A stretch of 64,000 bases of DNA from Gnetum montanum (taxonomy: Eukaryota > Streptophyta > Gnetopsida > Gnetales > Gnetaceae): NCBI GenBank assembly GCA_015680685.1, contig MNCI01026595.1, positions 62,001-126,000 of the forward strand, read 5' to 3'. This document shows, piece by piece, positions 42,840-54,822 of the stretch. Both the position numbers and the translations under genes were made by a program. The notes under the pieces were generated by a model. The model made no database searches and was not told the DNA's origin. It saw only the letters and a list, made by a program, of their open reading frames with translations. Each line of letters opens with the position of its first letter. Within the stretch, counting starts at the first letter, position 1.

Positions 42840-44650
42840 TACAACATGGGTAGCACCTAAAGTAGGTAGAAAAGAAAACAAGACTGATAGAAAGATAGGT
42901 TATTAATGGCATTTCATAGTTTGCATCATGCGTGGCACTAACCATGTTGCATGCATTATATACAAAGAAATGAACCATAGAGACACATCAAGAGCTAATT
43001 TCAATGGCTTGCTAGGTTCCATGATAGATAGAAGAGATTTTCATTACATACTTAGTTTCCTCAAGATAGGTTTGAAGATAGTGTCATTATAGAATGAAGG
43101 ATTTCCAATAGATGTGATTTATGAAAGGTATATCAAGGATCTTTTTAATGAAGGGCAATAATTCTAGGTAACTCTAAAAAGGGACATGTTTCTTTTCAAA
43201 AAGAATATTTATAACATTTACAAAGATGTTACACCAAATTACAATAGAAGTGAGCATGAAAAAATTAGCATGTGGTTGTGGTACAAGACCACCATAGATT
43301 TTTTATTTTATTATTAAGAAGAAAATATGGAACATTGTGTCCCAACAATCATTAGGTTGCAATCACTATGGATATTAAAAAAGATGATAGCTTTATCCCA
43401 AAATAGCATCCTTGCTATGGATTCTACATTCAACATTAACAAATATGAAGTAAGTAGATGATTAGGAGTATACAAAAATGTTTTATCAAATTAATTTTCT
43501 ATTGGAAACAAGTCATTATTTTACCATAAATAAATGTTTGTTTTTATAGCTCCATCTTCACAGACTCATGGATTTCGATTTGTACTACAATGGACTCCCT
43601 GTGGCATGGGTGATATTCTCTAGGTGTGCAGAGACTGATATCATAGCTTGACTTTCTAAGTTACTAAGAAGATGCAAGGCTCAAGAGCTACAGTGGAGAG
43701 TGAATGGTTTCATGCTTAATGATTTAAAAGAAAAAATGAATGTAGTATGGTAATACTAAAAAAATTTAAATTTTCAATAAAAATAGATGACTAGAAGATA
43801 TGGAGACATCTAAAGCAAACATGATATATTGTGTTAAATCTCTAGTTTAATATTTGGTTGTGATGTTTTTCTATGCATTTGGCATGTCTAGAGGGCATGG
43901 AGGAAGAACATAGTCATAAAAATTAGAGATTTGACATTGAGAAAGGTAATGGTTGAACATCTTAACCATATTATGAATGAATGCAAAAATTTTATGGATG
44001 TTGTTGTGGAAATTAACAAGTTTGTTGAAAGGTATAAAAAAATTAGATTTTATCACTTACCTAAGGTGCCAATGGATAAATGGAGAGAAATTTCATGAGT
44101 ATATATTTGATTAATATTCATATAATTTTATTAACAAAGATAGATTGTATATTGTAATGTTATTTTATAATTAAGGGCTAAAACATGTTTTAGGCCTATG
44201 GGAAAAATATTTTCATGAAATTCTACAAGCTTAGCAACATATAAAAAATATTGTGGTGCCCTATCATGGATTTCTAAAAGGGGATTTCTTAAGAGATGTT
44301 AGAAATAGAAAATACCATTGCATTGACTCGCTTAGATGGACCTTGACCAAAGTACAACTACATAACTAGAATAATGCACAAGTTAAAGCTACAAGATATT
44401 TAGTTAATAAGAAGGATAGAGAAATCAATAGGAAGTCCTATGAAAAGGCTATTTAGATTGGTGATGATGATTTTCTGCAAGTGATGGATAATAAAGATGA
44501 ATATCTTGTGTAGAGTCAAAAAAATTTGGAAAGGAACAATTGGTATAGGGTGTAAAAGATGTTTTCCTTTAGTATTTTTTGTAATTGTAGATGATCCAAC
44601 CTTGGTCATTTTTGTAAGTATTCAATGAAACTTTTGATATTATTGAAAGG
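42840..44650 (+). pseudogene. MULE-type transposase relic with intron
   Basis: The core reads ILAMDSTFNINKYE up to 43449, then a 100-nt GT-AG intron 43450-43549, then LHLHRLMDFDLYYNGLPVAW and SRCAETDIIA. This matches the catalytic stretch of plant MULE/SWIM-type transposases (MDSTFGTNK, then NGIPVAW with SR.A). Downstream, WHVWRAWRKNIV (near 43880) and WREIS (44090) fit the region after the third catalytic acid. Frames are broken by many stops and frameshifts. A spliced, domesticated relative is possible in origin, but this copy is dead. No terminal repeats were identified. Confidence 0.6.
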
Positions 44651-44921
44651 ATACATGAATGCATTCAAGTTCTTCTTTCAAGATGAGTTTTATGATTCTA
44701 GAATTCCTTTTGAGCTATATTCATTTAAGCCTCATGATTTTCCAAGCCTGGAAGAGGCATCACAACTAGGGAGAACACCTGAGACCTTAACATCAACCAA
44801 TTGAAAATCCAACACTAATGAGATACACAACACTACAACATCTACCTAGGAGAATGGAAACTAATTAGGAGAATATAGATGCAACCTAGAAAGATAAGAT
44901 ACCTATTAATGAGCATCAAAG

Positions 44922-45410
44922 TGTTGCATCGATGGGCCCCTATTGATGTGGCCTCGTCGATGGTTCCCCATTGATGGGGCCTCATCTACATGGTGTTGTC
45001 CTATCGATGATGCTACATCGACATAGCATTTGCTATTTTTACAAGGCCCCGTCGAGTTAGCCCTATAATAAAAACTATAAATATGATTTTACAACCATGT
45101 TTATGGAGAATCTAGTCATAGTAGTAGCAGATCTCTTACAATTTTTCCATTTGAAGGTTAGAATATTTCTCTAAGTGCCCGTAACAGGAGTTAGAAAGTG
45201 TACGGATCTTTATTCGAGGACTCTTGTACCTGAACCACACTAGTGTGTACAGTAAAAAAGACAAGCCTTTTGATCAAACCTCGCAGCACTTGGAATAGAT
45301 TAATGATTTATTTATGCATTCATAGTTTTCATTAAATATGTAATTAATTAAGATAAATTAAGCTCAATTAGACTTCAAGCGCGTAGTTAATTAATTAAGT
45401 TAAATAGATT
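44922..45410 (+). repeat. Athila-type LTR fragment of a third subfamily (LTR F)
   Basis: The segment AGTGTACGGATCTTTATTCGAGG at about 45197, and the downstream ATTAATT-rich stretch, match the other Athila LTRs. The promoter end differs: instead of GATATC words it has ATCGATGGGGCC-type words at 44930-45060. TATA-like CTATAAATATG is near 45076. The LTR is cut near 45410 and runs directly into gag of element 4. Confidence 0.6.
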
Positions 45411-45439
45411 CAAAAAAATATCAACCATCACTTACCAAG

Positions 45440-47830
45440 GAGATAAGAAGAAGTAATGACATAATCATTCATGAAGAAGAATGGAGGATGCTAATGCAAA
45501 GAAGCATCACTTATGCTCACTTTGATCCTTATCATCAAGACTTCACTTTCATCTTTCATTAGGATAATCAAATGAGATGGAGGGACATGCAAGACAACAT
45601 AGTCCTACCTCCAGAACATGTAGCATTTAACATGCTCCAAGATGCCTTAAGGGGAATGCATTTTGACTAGATCTAGGAAGGGTATCATGTGACTCAACAC
45701 ATGAAAAGGCCCTATGAACTTACAAAAGAGTAGATGAAGAGATATGCTACCATGGAGATAAAAAATGTACATAGCAAAGGAAAGTAGGCCAACACTTCTA
45801 TTATCTTGGAGGAACTTGATGTTGATACATTTATTTCAGAGAAACTCCACCAAAACCATGAGAAGACTTCAAAAACACCTATCATCAAACTTGAGGAACC
45901 TATCAAACCCCAACTTCATTTCACTCTAGCAAAGACACCTAAGGAAGAAGCTATTAACTTAAGATATAAGCAAGAATCAAGGCTAAGGATTCCTACCAAA
46001 TGCTACAAAGAAGCATGCAAGAGTCATGAAAGGAGAACAAGCTGACATCATTCTTCCAATACCTCATTTACCTCATTAGGATCGTCGGTGGACTCTAATA
46101 GAAGACAACATAAGTAGCGGGAGTATGATAGGGAGAAAAGAAGGACTCATGACCATCATGATTGATATTCAAGATACTCTAATATAGCAGATGAAGAATA
46201 TGAATGAAGGAGATGAAAGCATAGAAGAGAGGATCAAGAAAGGAAAGACCATAGAAGGAGTCATTGCTACAATAGAGCATATGAACCCAACCGTGATAAT
46301 GAACATCTCATGGAAACTTGAAGCATCATAAACATTCAAGAAGTTATCCACATACTAACTAGGCACATGAGAGATAGCTAAATCAAACAACAAGACATGA
46401 GCAACATGCCAAGATTTGAAGGTGGCTATAATGTTAGTCCACAACATCATGTTCAAGCTTTCCATGATGCCTATGTCCTCCAAAATATTGAAAATGATTA
46501 GAAAACATTAAAGCTATTTTCCAGAACACTTGTGAAGGAGATGAAGAGCTGATATAGGTCATTGGAATCTAAATCAATCAAATGCTAGAGTACCAAGCTC
46601 AAACTCTTCAATGATAAATATTAGACTTATTCATGAGTGTCTAACATATGAAAACAAATCTAGGGATGGAAACAAGGGACTCATGAGATCCTTGATGCAG
46701 CAATGGGCAGATACTATTCATTGTTGCATAGATGCCAAGGCTAGGAATTTTCACCAAGGGAACAACTTAGGCACATTGTAGATGGGCTTCAAAGAAAAAC
46801 TAGAAATATCCTTGGGGTTTACACCTAAGAAAGATTACCAGAAATGATCACACATCACATTCAAATACTAATTGATCAAGTAGCAAAAGAGGAAGATAAG
46901 CTAAGAAAAAGGGAATCAGTTAAAGAGTACAACAGAGATGCATCAATCTAAAAACGAGATGCACGAGTCTACAATAAATAAGAGGAGGAAACATTGAATC
47001 AAGCCATCTAGAAAAAGATTCTACCAGTCTAGAAATATGTAAATGACATTGCAACCAAAGTAGAGAAATTATGGGATTCTATTGATGAGAAATATACAAT
47101 TGCATTAAATATTATGGAGGAAAGAACCGAGCAAGCCTTTAGAAAAGGCAAAGAAAAGAGGAAAAAGAAAGAACTTGGATGATAAGACAAAGTTGCTTTA
47201 GTGGTTGAGTGCTCAGACACAAACTTCATTGATGACAAAGGTTGCATGGTGTTTTCATGCAAACATCCCAAGCAATGTTGTTTAGTCATGGCACATCTAC
47301 AAGAGATAAGGGCATATGCACTCAATCTAAGATTCATTCAATAAAAATTCCTAAAATGTTATCTTATTCTCAAGGTAACTATCAATAGAACCTCCAACAT
47401 ACGTATTATCCTAATGAAGCCTTGCTATGGCCATAGGAGTAATATCATCAATAGTGGTAGCAACCTCAATTGTGGGCCATGCCATCGCCATGCCAACAAT
47501 ATCCATATTAGCAACTTAATCCTTATGGATAATATGTCCAACATCCAATCTCACCAACAAACTTTGCTTTTTATACTCCACAATATTATTCACTGGAATA
47601 CCATCAACTGACACTAGCAAGGACCAACTCAGACTTGTATGTGCATCCACAAGTAGCTAATTTTTCAAATCATAATGCAAATCCTTTACCACTAGTGCCA
47701 CCGCCTACTATGCAAGGTGAATTTCCATCACAGTTGTAGTAGAGAAAAGCTACAAGGGTAGTGAACATTTAGATAGAAAATACTATTAAGAAAACTAAGG
47801 GCCAAATGAAGAAATGCTCTTTCTTTAGGA
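45440..47830 (+). pseudogene. Gag of element 4
   Basis: It is recognised by homology to gag of element 3 and the right-hand Athila element: PRFEGGYNVSPQHHVQAFHD AYVL near 46415 parallels GYDLDPQHHLQAFYDAYV at 32790. A basic, charged stretch precedes it at 46090-46300. The knuckle remnant is SCKHPKQCC near 47262. Unlike element 3 it contains several frameshifts as well as stops. The start is uncertain because the leader is truncated. Confidence 0.65.
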
Positions 47831-48029
47831 TAAGTCCTTAAAAAGGCAGTAGAATTAGAGCTTCATCGAGACTAACTTCCCCTACCATAGATTCTCTTGT
47901 AATCAACAAGCTTCCATCATCATTCAATCCAAACATACAAATTATCATGATTACTAAAATAGTCATAGACTAGATAAAGGTAGGGCCACTTCCTAAGAAG
48001 AGAATTGATCCAAGAATTCCTTTGATTTA

Positions 48030-48400
48030 TCTATGAGTAGCTAGAAATCTACCATGCAAAGCTATATTAGACTTAGCTTCTAGAGTAAATTTGATCTCTT
48101 ATGAAACATGTCAAGCATGGAACCTACCACCATTAAAGGAGTGTAGTAGCATTAGGTTGAAGCTTGCAAATCATTCTGTCACCATTCTTTAGGATAGATA
48201 GATGATGTTGTGCCTACTATCAATGGGTGGTCTTATCTACAAGACTTTCTAGTAATCGATGTGAAAGATGCTGATAAGGAATTTCCAATTATCATGGGGA
48301 TAGCATGGTTTAGCACAATCAATGTTAAGCTAAGCATGAGGAATCTATTTTTGGAGATCTCTAAAGAAGATAAACATGGAGCCATACACACGCAATGAAT
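48030..48400 (+). pseudogene. Protease remnant of element 4
   Basis: CKAILDLASRVNLISYETC at about 48055-48112 carries the aspartic protease active site in Athila form (D-L-[GA]-S). After a frameshift, NGWSYLQDFLVIDVKDADKE FPIIMG (48219-48300) is the second half. The same motifs occur at 61160-60890 on the minus strand in the pol-bearing element. Confidence 0.7.
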
Positions 48401-48839
48401 TCCATGCATTACTATTGAAAAAAAGGGTACATTCATGGACTAGCACTTTAGAATGTTAACACGGTCATCACACCAATCCACAACAAGTGTGCACACAAGA
48501 GAAAGCAAGAGCCAAAAAATGAGAATACACCCTGTGGCCACTAATTAAGAATCAAAAATTATCCAAAACATGCATGGAAAATTCTGGACCACTTAGTAAT
48601 TCCTAATCTAAGAAAATGACTACTAAGGATGCAAAAATGAAACTATTAACTCATAATCATATACCAAAAGGGAAAAAGAACAAGGACTTAGATGATTAAA
48701 ACTTACATGAGATAATAATAAAAAAGTTACATTAATAAAGATGTTAAGTAAACCACATAGAGTGTATGATCTAGGAGATCTAGAAAGCATTTTCTGAACA
48801 CTCACCCATGAGTTCAGTCGTGGGGGAGACACCTTATCA

Positions 48840-50359
48840 TGATCCTAAAATTAATAAGTGGTTTTCCATTTTTTGTTTTACAATTATTTTCACTCTTTCA
48901 CATTCCTAAATACAAGTTTTCCTATTCTTTTATATCTTTCACATTCTTTGACATCTTCTTGTTCTTTCACATTTTTCATTTTTTAAAATTTTTGATACTC
49001 TTTGACATTTTTCCATTTTCTTTTAACATTTTTCATTCTTTGAACCTATTCACAATTCTTCCTATCTTTTTCATTTCTTTCATACTTTTTTTTCAAACCC
49101 TTTGTAAATAATTTTACTTACCAATAAGACACATTACAAATAATGCCAAGATGAAGATTTCTCTATGTTATCAAGTCATAAGGGACTGATTATTTAAACA
49201 ATGAGCCCATATCATCCATCCACCCATTTCATTAATAAGAGGTTCTTACCATGGCCATAATGATATTATTTTCTATCATACAACTAAGAATAAACCTGTA
49301 ATCATTATGCTTAGACTAAAAAGTAAAGAACCAAGTGGGAATGAAAAGGGTGTGATATCAAGGGGATTTGTGGATTCTTTTGGATTCCTATTGTGAGTTA
49401 TATCATGTTGCTAAGGTTGTATTATATCCTTGTAGATCTAACAAAAAATGGGAGTAAGAGTCAAATAAGTGTTTCCTAAACAAGTTGACACAAATAAAAA
49501 TAAAAGAGCATAAAATAAATTTCTAGGGGTCCTAATGGAAAGACATGCTACCCATGCTTGAAGGTAGGTGGCTTCTCAAAAATCAAAAAAAAAAATAGAC
49601 AAAGTACCATAAATAAACTTCTCCCTTGGATAATACATTATGTGACAATAATCCTTGAAATATTGATAATCTTACAGTGGTAATTCCAAGAGATGAAACA
49701 ATGAGATGTCACTAGACGATGGTCTAGACTTGGTTTGAATCTTGGACAGAAAAGGCTAGTGATTACTTTAACCACTAATAAAACTTAAGAATTCATTATG
49801 CATATGGTAAGACACCTCACATCTATATTTTTGAAATCCCTTCTAACTCCATTTCATCTCACTGGAAGAATAGTCATAACTTGTGGTTTTGTGTAACATA
49901 GAGTTATTTTCTCACTTTGGTGGTACTAACATGTGTGCTTTGCTAAACACGTATGTGTTACATTCAACTCCTTAAGTGGCTAAAAAAAATTTTAGGCATG
50001 GTTATACAAGGGCATTAAAGGCCAGAGCTTGCTTTAGGGAGGACCCACTTGTATAACTATTGTATCTTATACCTACCAAGCAATTCCACATCATCTTAAA
50101 CCTTCTAGCATCAATAGTTATCAATATAAACTTTCCATATCATTTAAACTATTTGTTCTTACAACATGAATTCATTACCCTTCTTATCCATCTTATGAAC
50201 TTTTGTAGCCTAAGATTCCTTCTTTATGAACTACCTATGACAAATGTTTTCAAAAAAGAGCATATATCCATCATATAAACCCTCTAAGTAACCTTAAAAC
50301 CTTCCAAACATCCCAAAGAATTAATTTTTTTCATCAAACCCTCATGAAAAGTAAAATTT
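48840..50359 (+). other. Polypyrimidine-rich spacer of element 4
   Basis: 48840-49110 is rich in TTTCACATTCTTTG-like runs, which produces a Phe/Ile-rich open frame that I do not consider a gene. The rest parallels the spacer of element 3 (ATTAATAAGAGGTTCTTACC at 49234). No coding signal is seen. Confidence 0.55.
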
Positions 50360-50365
50360 TTTGGG

Positions 50366-50445
50366 CTCTAATATTGGGTCCGCACCAATATCATACCCTT
50401 GATGTCAGGTCCTCAATATTGGATCCCTCAAAAAGTATAAATATA
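50366..50445 (+). promoter_or_regulatory. Internal U3-like module upstream of the second ORF (element 4)
   Basis: Words TAATATTGGGTCCG, CAATATCA, GATGTCAGGTCC and CAATATTGGATCC precede AGTATAAATATATAGGG. Position and order match 35983-36075 of element 3. Confidence 0.5.
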
Positions 50446-50633
50446 TAGGGACTTAGCTAAAATTTTCACCATTTCTCATTTTCACACAAGGGTGATTTTT
50501 CAAATTCTCTTCTATGACATGAGATCTAACCCCCTAGCTTTTCCAAGCCATAACTTGATTGATATTGCTCCAATTTTCATGCTTTTTAAACCTATTTGAT
50601 CACGGAATGATCATCTTAGTTGTGTTGGAGGGA

Positions 50634-50647
50634 GGGGGGGGGGGGGG
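50634..50647 (+). repeat. G14 run in an internal purine tract
   Basis: GGAGGGA is followed by 14 G. It occupies the position of GGGGGAGGGG in element 3 (36262-36271), about 370 bp before the second ORF. The length of the run may include assembly error. Confidence 0.5.
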
Positions 50648-51017
50648 TGGCAAGAAGTACTATTGAGGAAAATATGAGCCAATTTCTTGAAAAATTCTAA
50701 TCCCCAAAAGGTATTTTAAGGGTAAGTATGAAGGTAAAGTTGAAAGTTTTAAAAAATAATCAAACATGTTAATGCCAAAACACTCAAATAATGCTCCTAA
50801 GAAACCATAACTAATCATAATGAGCCATACATAAAACAAAATGGACAACTATGAGGAGTCATAAAGAAAATAACACTTATGGGGTAACTTTTTGAAATTT
50901 AATCTAACTCTACAATCATAAACTAAGAACTTAATGTGACTAAGGATATGAGTAAGGTATGGAACCATTAAGAATAAATGAAAATACCTCAATAATTTTA
51001 ATCATTAATGATTATAG

Positions 51018-53722
51018 ATGGCCCCAAAGAGAGGAGCACAAGGTGTGAGTAAGAGATCAAGAGGCCAAGGTAGAGGTCAAACTGGAGGACAAAAATCAAA
51101 ACATGAGGGGTAGGAAGCCCAATCATTTAGCATTCATCAAGAAACTCCTGCTACAAGACAATTAGCCCAATGAGAGGTAGAGGAACCACAAGTGCTAGGA
51201 CAATGCCTCATGTTATCATAGGACTGCCTCGAAGCCATCCAAGAAAGGTCCATCCTGACAATAGTTATTAGAGATTTGAACTTTAGCCCATTTTTGGGAA
51301 TAACCCTTGAAGTGGTCAAGACATAACTCAAGGAATCACCATTATGGACCATCCTTTTTAACAATGGTGAATGGTACCTTGGGGAAACCTACTAGTTCTG
51401 GCATAACAAGGAAGAGGGTACCATAGTTTAGATTGAAGGAGTCTCAATTTCATTCTCGATTAAGGCAATTGGAGAAGCTTTAGATATACCCAATGAAGGA
51501 GAAACGTTAGCACATCTATCCACTTGATCAGATTCTAAGACTAGAAAACAAGGGTTGAAATGGATGTATGGCAAAGAAGATAAGGGTTATAATGAGCTAA
51601 CTCTGGAAGAAAGAATTTACTTCAAAACTGGCACTTATCACCTATTCCCAACAAAAGAACTTAATCAACTATTCACTTATACAGGTAGAGCAAGTGCGAT
51701 CCTAATGGGCAAATACAATGCCAACCTTGCACAACTCTCCTTTATGGAAATATAGAGGTGATTTGAAGAAGGAAAAGCAAGAGAGCTAACACTTCCATTT
51801 CCTTGCCTTATTAGAAAGCTGTGCAAGTGAGCCAAAATTCTGGGATACACTAATGACATTTCCAAGAGAGCCTAAAGTGCTTCATACACTAAATTGCTCA
51901 AACCCACATTACCCTAGAAAGATCAATATGAAGAGAAATAACAAGAACAACAATAAGAGAAATAATAGCAACAACTACAACAACTATAACAAGAGCAACA
52001 ATAGCAAGTTCCATTGTTGCCACCACAAGATTATAGGCTGTCAATGAGTCATCTACAATAGACTGCAAAAACCATCAGCTGGGGAATAAGGAAGAAGGCC
52101 AATCTTTACAGAGTTATTGACAGTTCCATCCAACCCACCATTTTAGTAGATCTAACAATTGGAAAAATCTCACTATAGTTAAGAGGAGAGGTTCAATGGT
52201 CACAACAGATCTCTAGGAACATTGCATCATTGCAAGTGGTGCTTGAGACTAAAGAGGGACCACAATAGTGGTAATGTAATACCAAGATGCATTGTGAGCA
52301 ATAGAGGTGATCATCAATCCCATTAAAGAAGCATTCAATGTACTTATTGTGCCACTGGTAGATCTAACAAGAGAAAAAGATTCTCAATTGTTAGCTGAAA
52401 CCTCAATGACTCTTGCTAACCATAAGGATGTTCTTGATAGACTACTGTAGGCTAGGCAAGTCATGACAACAGTTTTTGACATCCCTAATAATTTCACTAT
52501 AGTTTAGTTTGAGCTCATCGCTACCAAAGGAAAACTAGTCATGGTAGAGAGAAGGACAGAGCATTAGAAAATGAAATTTTGAAATTACAAGAAGAGCTTG
52601 AAACCTTGAGATCCTACACAATTCATTGCACTTGATCAAATAGAATAGTTTAGAATAAAGTAGATAAATTACCTAATTAAGCAGAATAAATAGATATCAA
52701 TAGAAAAGGAGAAAGCAGTATGGAATGCCTCAATAGCTGAGGCACAAACATATGCACATGTGAAGGTACTTACTATAGTTAAATAAGAAAATAAACAGCT
52801 TTCCACTGATAACATGAGGTTGACCATTGTGGAAAAGCAAAAAAACATCTTAGAATAGAGCATCCATCAATTGAGAGAATAGTTGGTAAGGATTAACTAA
52901 GACATGAGTTGCCTCATAAGAGAAAATAGAACCCTCTCAATGGAGGAGGTACGTGCCATCCGATAAAATTCAGCCATTAAAATAAGTGCATGGAAAAATG
53001 AGGCAAAGAGACATGAAAGGCTTAAGGAACACTTCTATGATTAGGTGGGCATGTACAAGTAAATCAATGAGAAATATTTTCAAATGGCCAAACCCCGAAT
53101 TAGCACCATTTCAAAATAGAATCCTAACTAGTAACCCATTTTGGATAGTTATGCCCTTGTCCACTAGGCAAAAGTGAAAAACAAAGATCTATAGATTAAA
53201 GACCTAAAAGAGTACATGGGGTTAGCTAATCTCTATTATGCTAACTTGGCCATATTGACAACATGCATGCCTAGGAATGAATTAAAATAGTAAGTAGCAA
53301 CCACATATTCTTTGTATGAAAATGAGTTTGTAGATCAAAAAGATGTTTTGCAGAAACTCCAAGTGGCAAACTCTGAATTGGAAGTAGTGAAGGCTAGCTA
53401 CCAAGGGTAAAAGGATGTAGTAGCAAACCTAGCTAAAAGATTGACTAATTATCATGAATTATGTGAGAAGGCCAAAGTGTTTGAAGAGGATAGGAGGAAG
53501 TTTGCAGCTTGTTATGTCAAGTCAAATAAAATTTTTTCACAGCTACCATGCCCATGGGATGTACCTGCTCCATCAGACATTGTACAACAAGCATGGATAG
53601 TGCATGACCTAAGAATGAAAGAGGAGAAGCTTTAGGCACACTTAAACTAATATAGATTTCAAAAGCCTAATGACAAGGGGAAGCAATTGATGGAAGAGCC
53701 ACCACCACTAGGCACTACATAA
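51018..53722 (+). pseudogene. Second ORF of element 4 (env-position, unknown protein)
   Basis: ATG 51018 abuts a splice acceptor (TAATGATTATAG). It starts MAPKRGAQGVSKRSRGQGRG, a likely nuclear-localisation-like basic tract. FLGITLEVVKT and WTILFNNGEWYLGET (near 51330-51390) match FSLELVKTQIKASPLWSIL in element 3. The C-terminal half is helical and charged, with VANLAKRLTNYHELCEKAKV like segments near 53420-53480. It ends MEEPPPLGTT with TAA at 53720-53722. Numerous stops and some frameshifts occur. Conservation of both ends and of the acceptor in two copies argues that this was a real protein. No known domain recognised. Confidence 0.65.
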
Positions 53723-53894
53723 GGCTACATCAAGCTTAACCAAAATTTTGTTTTTGTTAAAGTTGTCATATCATGTTTTGTGTCATTTTTGTAAACACCA
53801 CTATAGAATTTAAGAGTCATGTAAATCTACCTCCCAATTTTGTAAGGAACTCCATCCTCATTTTTTTTAATTGAAAGATGAGTTTTTAGTTAGT

Positions 53895-54812
53895 TGTAGG
53901 GGTATGATAAGTTACATTTTTGTTGGCTACGATATTGAGTATCTAATATTGAAGCTGTGATATTGGGGCACAAGCTACAATGTCAGATATCTAATATCAC
54001 AAACACATGCAAGCCTATAAATATCAAACTTAGGTGCATGGTCCAACAACAGTTTCCTTCCAACCTTAGTGAAATTCTATTAGTTAATTTTCTTTATTTT
54101 AGCACTTAGCACTTAGCAATGTATACTTGTAGTGTGATGTTAAGTGATTGAACAAAGTCTTTATTCAAGTGGAATGTACTTGGACATATTTCATGACTAG
54201 AAATAAAGATCAAGATTACTTTGCATCATTACAGCATCACTTAGATTTATTTACTATTTACTTAGACTAATGTTTACTATTTTGACTTAGTATAATGTTT
54301 ACCATTTCCCTAGTTACTATTTTACTTTTTCATGAACTTTACTTTTACTGTCATTAAGAAAAATGGATACAACTGATTCTGAGTATTAAGTGTGATTATT
54401 TGATAACCGAGTAGTATTATTACTTAGTTTGCCCAATAGCGAGGTACATGGTAATCCCAGTAATGATTACATAAGTCCAAGATGTGTACAAAGAGTTAGG
54501 AACAGATGTCCATCACCTAGGCTAGATTAGATTTCCTTATCACTTTAGTTAAACTTAGACTTAGTGTTATTTTCACTCTTTCCAATGTTTACTAGAAGTA
54601 AAATAGCCAATGCAACATTAATTATCATATACCTCAGTATGAGTTAAACCATATGCATTAATTTTTACTAACTCATGTGGGAGTAAAGTGATCATGAACT
54701 CAACCAATTACTAGCATATTCACATTACCTTATCCATGGAATTCAACCAAACTATGCATGAACACTCTCGTATCTCATATGGCTGGGTGTTGGACTACTC
54801 CACCACTCATCA
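53895..54812 (+). repeat. Purine tract and 3' LTR of element 4
   Basis: GTAGGGGTA precedes the LTR, which runs 53905-54812 (908 bp) from TGATAAGTTAC to CACTCATCA. Decayed palindrome words (CGATATTGAGTATC, GTGATATTGGGG, GATATCTAATATCAC) lie at 53930-54000. TATA box CCTATAAATATC is near 54014. Confidence 0.8.
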
Positions 54813-54822
54813 ACAATATATG

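Larger units (their letters stand above)
45411..54812 (+). mobile_element. Non-autonomous Athila-type retrotransposon, 5' end lost (element 4)
   Basis: Same layout as element 3: gag (45440-47830), protease remnant (48030-48400), spacer, internal U3-like module, second ORF (51018-53722), purine tract and 3' LTR (53905-54812). The 5' LTR, primer site and first part of the leader are missing. In their place is LTR F of a different subfamily, so the copy is a deletion or recombination product. RT and integrase are absent. Confidence 0.75.

Noticed and set aside
48839-49111. Phe/Ile-rich 90-residue ORF that looks like membrane helices
   Set aside because: It is a polypyrimidine stretch corresponding to the noncoding spacer of element 3; composition alone explains the hydrophobicity.
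36581-53722. Second ORFs as classical retroviral-type envelope proteins
   Set aside because: I see no signal peptide and no clear membrane segment; only the position is env-like.
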